Source: Perca fluviatilis (Eukaryota > Chordata > Actinopteri > Perciformes > Percidae). From it: 64,000 bases of DNA. Positions 60,561 to 64,000 of this stretch are shown here, piece after piece. Below the pieces are notes generated by a model. That model had not been told where the DNA came from. It saw only the letters and a program-made list of their open reading frames with translations, and made no database searches. The DNA lies in assembly GCF_010015445.1 (NCBI RefSeq), contig NC_053119.1, forward strand, positions 25,327,883 to 25,391,882, given 5' to 3'. The position numbers and the translations under genes are program-made. Position 1 is the first letter of the stretch, and each line of letters opens with the position of its first letter.

Positions 60561-61205
60561 ATGGATCACAAAGGGGAACCCCAGGAAGGAGCTATGGGGC
60601 TGAAACAGGAGGAGCTGCCGCAGATGGACGGTTTATGTGACGCGTGCGAGCCTGACGAGGCCCAACCGGCCACACAAGTATGCCACACCTGCAGCTTTGC
60701 CTTCTGTTCTGTTCATGCTGACAGACATGCCAGCAGCACACGTCACCCCATAATGCCTTACAACCATGAGGGGACACAAGCTAATGGACTTGGCACCAAC
60801 AGATGCTCCAGAGTTGGAGACGGAGCTGAGGATGTGGCTGGTGCCGAGAGGGCAGCTGGAATGGGCGTGAATCAGGAGATGGCGCCACTCGGACTGGCAG
60901 TGGCTAATGGCGATGAGAGCGGCGACGCCGGGGAAAGGGAAGGAGCCAGGAATGGTGTACAGTTGGAGGCCGGGCTGGGTGACGGAGCTGAGGGTGCAGA
61001 AGCAGGGCGAGAGGTCGTGGCTGCCAGAGAGGCGGGGAAGAGGGACACTGTGACAGTAGAGAGACTGCGCTGCAAGGAGCATGGACAGGAAGGATCCCTC
61101 TACTGTAAACCGGATGAGAAGATCATCTGCGTGGTGTGTGCCGTGCAGGGTGAGCACCGTGAGCATGAGATCATCACCCTGCATGAGGCCTACGTGTGGC
61201 AGAAG
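60561..61205 (+). CDS. trim44: Trim44, coding exon 1
   Basis: 215 codons ending exactly at a splice donor (CAGAAG|GTGAGT). TRIM44 is a RING-less TRIM-family protein, described as a stabiliser/deubiquitinase-like regulator in human cells. The N-terminal Cys/His segment has C26, C29, C41, C44, C49, H52, H56 and H62; CDACEPDEA closely matches the human CDECEPDEA. Residues ~75-165 are low-complexity Gly/Ala/Glu-rich, where human has a long acidic stretch. A complete B-box2 follows with C171, H174, C182, C190, C193, H199 and H202 in canonical spacing. There is no RING upstream. The ATG has an ideal Kozak context and an in-frame stop 12 bases before it. The open frame runs another 21 codons past the donor into an AT repeat, which is intron. 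Synteny with fjx1 supports the identity. Confidence 0.9.
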
Positions 61206-61231
61206 GTGAGTCACACACTTACCATGGCAGG

Positions 61232-61236
<5 letters not shown>

Positions 61237-61266
<30 letters not shown>
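61237..61266. repeat. (AT)n microsatellite in trim44 intron 1
   Basis: AT run of about 15 units beginning ~30 bases after the exon 1 donor. Confidence 0.93.
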
Positions 61267-61268
<2 letters not shown>

Positions 61269-62189
61269 TGAAACAGCTCTGTGTGTGATTTACTGTATGC
61301 CCTCAACTGTACAAAATCAAAACATCTGTGGCTCTGCAATGTATAACATAATGTATTTAGAGCAGCGTCTATCTGGTTTGCATTTAAAATTCAATCTTAA
61401 GTAGTATGTCAATAGCTGTAGGCCCTGTAGTCTTAAAGTCAACTCACCAGGGCTCTCTAAGAGCTCTGTGTAACTCATGATCACCCACATGACATCATTC
61501 ATAAATTGATTCAGTTACACAGCTACATAAATAATTCTGATGAAAACTGTGAAATGGAAATGACTCATTATGAATATCCCATTGTCCGTTTGGCTTGCCG
61601 CCAATCATGGCTTCACCCCGCTTCCATTTCCAGATGGCTTTTTGCCTCAGGTATAATAAATAGGTCCATGGAGTCACCATTCACTCATTCCGTGCGGCAT
61701 TGCAGTTGGTCCAGAACGCCGGGCTAATGCTGCGTTGGAATTTGAGAATAGCTCCGTTATCGCTATGGGCTCAGTTCTGCCGAGCATAGTGTTTGTGATG
61801 ATTATAGAACCGTTTAGAGTCCGATGTTATCAGCCCACTGAACGCATTCGGACTCGGGTTTTCGCAAACCTAGGACCAATTAACAGAGGTGTGATAGCAT
61901 CAGAAACAGGTCTTAGTTTTGGATTAATGTTTTGAACAGTCAAGGGTTTTGTTTGTGAACACTAAAATAAACGGAATCACAAATCCGGTGCAATGACATA
62001 CGGGTAATGACGCACGTGGCGTGCTGACTGTAATTCACAGAGCACGAGTTTTGTCCTCTACCCTGTGGCTGAACATCTGAAAAAACTAAAGTAGAGCAGT
62101 GTAATACACTGCCTTACTTTTACATCATGGCCACATATGGATTGATGAGAGACAAAGAGGGTCACGCGCACATGCGCGCGCGTGCACAC

Positions 62190-62232
<43 letters not shown>

Positions 62233-62240
62233 CACACACA
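62190..62240. repeat. (AC)n microsatellite in trim44 intron 1
   Basis: AC run interrupted by single AACAC units at both ends, preceded by a GCGCGCG patch. Confidence 0.93.
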
Positions 62241-62713
62241 GCCGAAGGCCACATTATTTACTCTAAACCTACTCTAGCTTTTATCCTGCTTACCGTGTCA
62301 GTGTATTTATGTAAAAGAACCCTTTATCTACTGGTGTAGTGATATGATTTCCTGCTGCTGTACATTGCTCTGAGCATGTAACATGTCAAAGCTTATGTAA
62401 AATTGTAGCCTGCGTTTGACTCGGGAGCTGTCAAGGATGTACCTCGGCATTTTTTTGTGTATAAACATCTTCTAGAAACAGCAAAGCAAACAATATCGTC
62501 CCATTGTCAATCCTGAGATTTTTGGGCCCAGTCTTTCTTTCCATAGAGTTATAAAACTGATAATTAAAGCATACGTTAATTTGGTGGTGCTCTTCTAAAT
62601 GATTACCAGTAACCGAGCAACTCTGTGTACGTACGTGCTGTGTTTTATGTAGTGTGTGTACTCTCCGCGCCACGGCGTTGTGTTTATTGTGCGTTTGTCT
62701 GCTCCACCTGTAG

Positions 62714-62791
62714 AGCAGGCAAGGTTATGACCTGCTGGGCTGTACGCAACAGATGGGTGAGAAGATCAAGACCAAGTGGACCAACCCGGAG
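62714..62791 (+). CDS. trim44: Trim44, coding exon 2
   Basis: 78 bases, 26 codons in phase 0, between acceptor CCACCTGTAG and donor GAG|GTGAGT. It joins in frame to exon 1, giving YVWQK then SRQGYDLLGC, and continues with QQMGEKIKTKWTNPE. This falls just after the B-box, where TRIM44 enters its coiled-coil-forming region. Later exons, which should encode the rest of the coiled coil and the C-terminus, are outside the window. The call rests on splice sites, phase and open frame; it is too short for a domain match. Confidence 0.75.
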
Positions 62792-63442
62792 GTGAGTACA
62801 AACTCCTGCACACAGAACACTGACTCGAATCTTAACGCGAGTTACACAGTAAGGGCCATTTTTAGAAAACCCCAAAGGATTTGCACTCAGCTGTTCTCAT
62901 TTAGAAATGAGTTCTTACCAAATTAAATGAGAATTTCTCAGCAGCAACAAAAGGTGGACTTGACCTCCTCGCAAAGCAATGACCGCAGTCTCAGCCAGCC
63001 TGACAAATGAACACTGCAGCCCCTGCGGGTCAATTTTTTGGCTATTCTTCGTGTCATCTTGTGCAGTTCTGTATATTTCAGTTTCCCCAGTTCGTGACTT
63101 TCCTAACTACGAAGCTGACAGTCTGATTTGAAGATCATGAACGTGTGATTATTTATTTATTTTTTTGTCTCGCAAAATCTAAATTAGTTTTTTTCTAGTT
63201 TTTTATTTTTATCAAATAGGTTATAGTATAATAGGAATATAGCATCTATTTTACAGTTGTTTAGGTTTTTGGTAAGGTTTGGAAAAAAATAAGCCATTAC
63301 TTATGGATTGACTTTTATTTATTTTTAAATTTAAATTTTTTTAAATTTCAATTTATTAATTTTAATTTTTTGTAATTTTAAATTTTTCATGAGATGACTG
63401 TAATTTTAATGATGGTGTCATGAAAGGCGCATTAAATACAAT

Positions 63443-63494
<52 letters not shown>

Positions 63495-64000
63495 TCATTT
63501 CTAATTCAGCGGGTACAGCAGAAAGCACTGCAGCGATATAAGTAGGCACTGCAGCAGTGGAGACGCAGCAGTCTAGAATGAGATAAAGAGGGATTAAAAA
63601 GAGATTATGTCATAAAGGCATTGCGTAGTAAACATGAGAGCCAATTATTTCAATCCATATATTTATCATGCCGCCCCATTCACAGATCACAGACATTGCC
63701 TATTGGGGTTTTGCATCTATAATTCTTCTTGAAGCGTAGAAGTGATGGCATCATTGTGTGATTACGGAGTCATGTCATTGTAAGGCTTCAGATGATGTCA
63801 CTTTTTGACTCAGCACTTCTGAGCTAAGGCGGAGGTTGTATTTTCAAATTGATTCTATATAGTCATAGTCATGCATAAAATAAGAGAGACATACAGAGTA
63901 CCCTGTGGCTGTTTTTAAAGTCTTTTTGAACTTGTTAAGTTAATAAAAAAGCCATTGTATTCAATGTAGGACTAAGAGAGTGGCTGTAATGTATATACTG
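62792..64000 (+). other. trim44 intron 2 (partial)
   Basis: AT-rich with a long region of TTTTAAATTT words (63300-63390) and a TTA trinucleotide microsatellite at 63444-63492. No further exon is seen before the window edge. Confidence 0.6.
63444..63492. repeat. (TTA)n microsatellite in trim44 intron 2
   Basis: About 16 uninterrupted ATT/TTA units. Confidence 0.95.

Larger units (their letters stand above)
61206..62713 (+). other. trim44 intron 1
   Basis: Donor GTGAGT at 61206, acceptor CTGCTCCACCTGTAG at 62713; phase 0. Contains an AT microsatellite (61237-61266) and an AC microsatellite (62190-62240). A short patch at about 61702-61740 can be read as ALQLVQNAG, a motif of LINE reverse transcriptases, and may be a LINE remnant. 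Confidence 0.8.

Noticed and set aside
60633..61214. 193-residue minus-strand frame
   Set aside because: Antisense shadow of trim44 exon 1, whose GC-rich codon use keeps the opposite strand open.

Overview
This is vertebrate nuclear DNA, most likely from a percomorph teleost. It is gene-poor, rich in microsatellites and packed with short DNA-transposon remnants of fish type. Three genes can be supported. They are the first coding exon of a probable pamr1 at the left (minus strand, 2748-2901), the single-exon kinase gene fjx1 (plus, 23749-25032), and the first two coding exons of trim44 (plus, 60561-61205 and 62714-62791, running off the right edge). The order pamr1(-), fjx1(+), trim44(+) is the same as on human chromosome 11p13, which supports all three calls.

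Layout. 1-2747 is presumably pamr1 intron 1. 2748-2901 is its signal-peptide exon. 2902-23140 is intergenic and full of transposons: a TTAA-flanked element family, hAT-type elements with 8-bp target duplications, a 5'-truncated L1 tail and a large GTCATGAC palindrome. 23141-25032 holds a CA repeat, the GC-rich fjx1 5' flank and its coding sequence. 25033-59300 is a long gene-free interval with nested elements, including a ~0.9-kb fold-back element inside a 3-kb hAT, a degenerate transposase-like retrocopy at 39043-40027, a Harbinger-like element with an hAT inside it, a tRNA-derived SINE and several microsatellites. Between the repeats are stretches of unique sequence that could hold fjx1 or trim44 enhancers; this cannot be proved from one genome. 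59300-64000 is the trim44 5' region, coding exon 1, intron 1, coding exon 2 and the start of intron 2.

Function. Fjx1 is the vertebrate Four-jointed, a Golgi kinase acting on Fat/Dachsous cadherins. Trim44 is a RING-less TRIM-family protein with an N-terminal Cys/His-rich zinc-finger segment and a B-box. Pamr1 is a secreted CUB/EGF/sushi/protease-like protein. The three are neighbours by ancient synteny and do not form a pathway.

The most notable signal outside the genes is mobile-element architecture. Many insertions keep exact target-site duplications (8-bp for hAT; TTAA for several unrelated-looking MITE families that mostly begin with AGG), and several are nested, so their relative insertion order can be read. 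I found no convincing undescribed protein-coding system. The best candidates for something new are the fold-back element, the frameshifted transposase-like retrocopy and the set of TTAA/AGG families.
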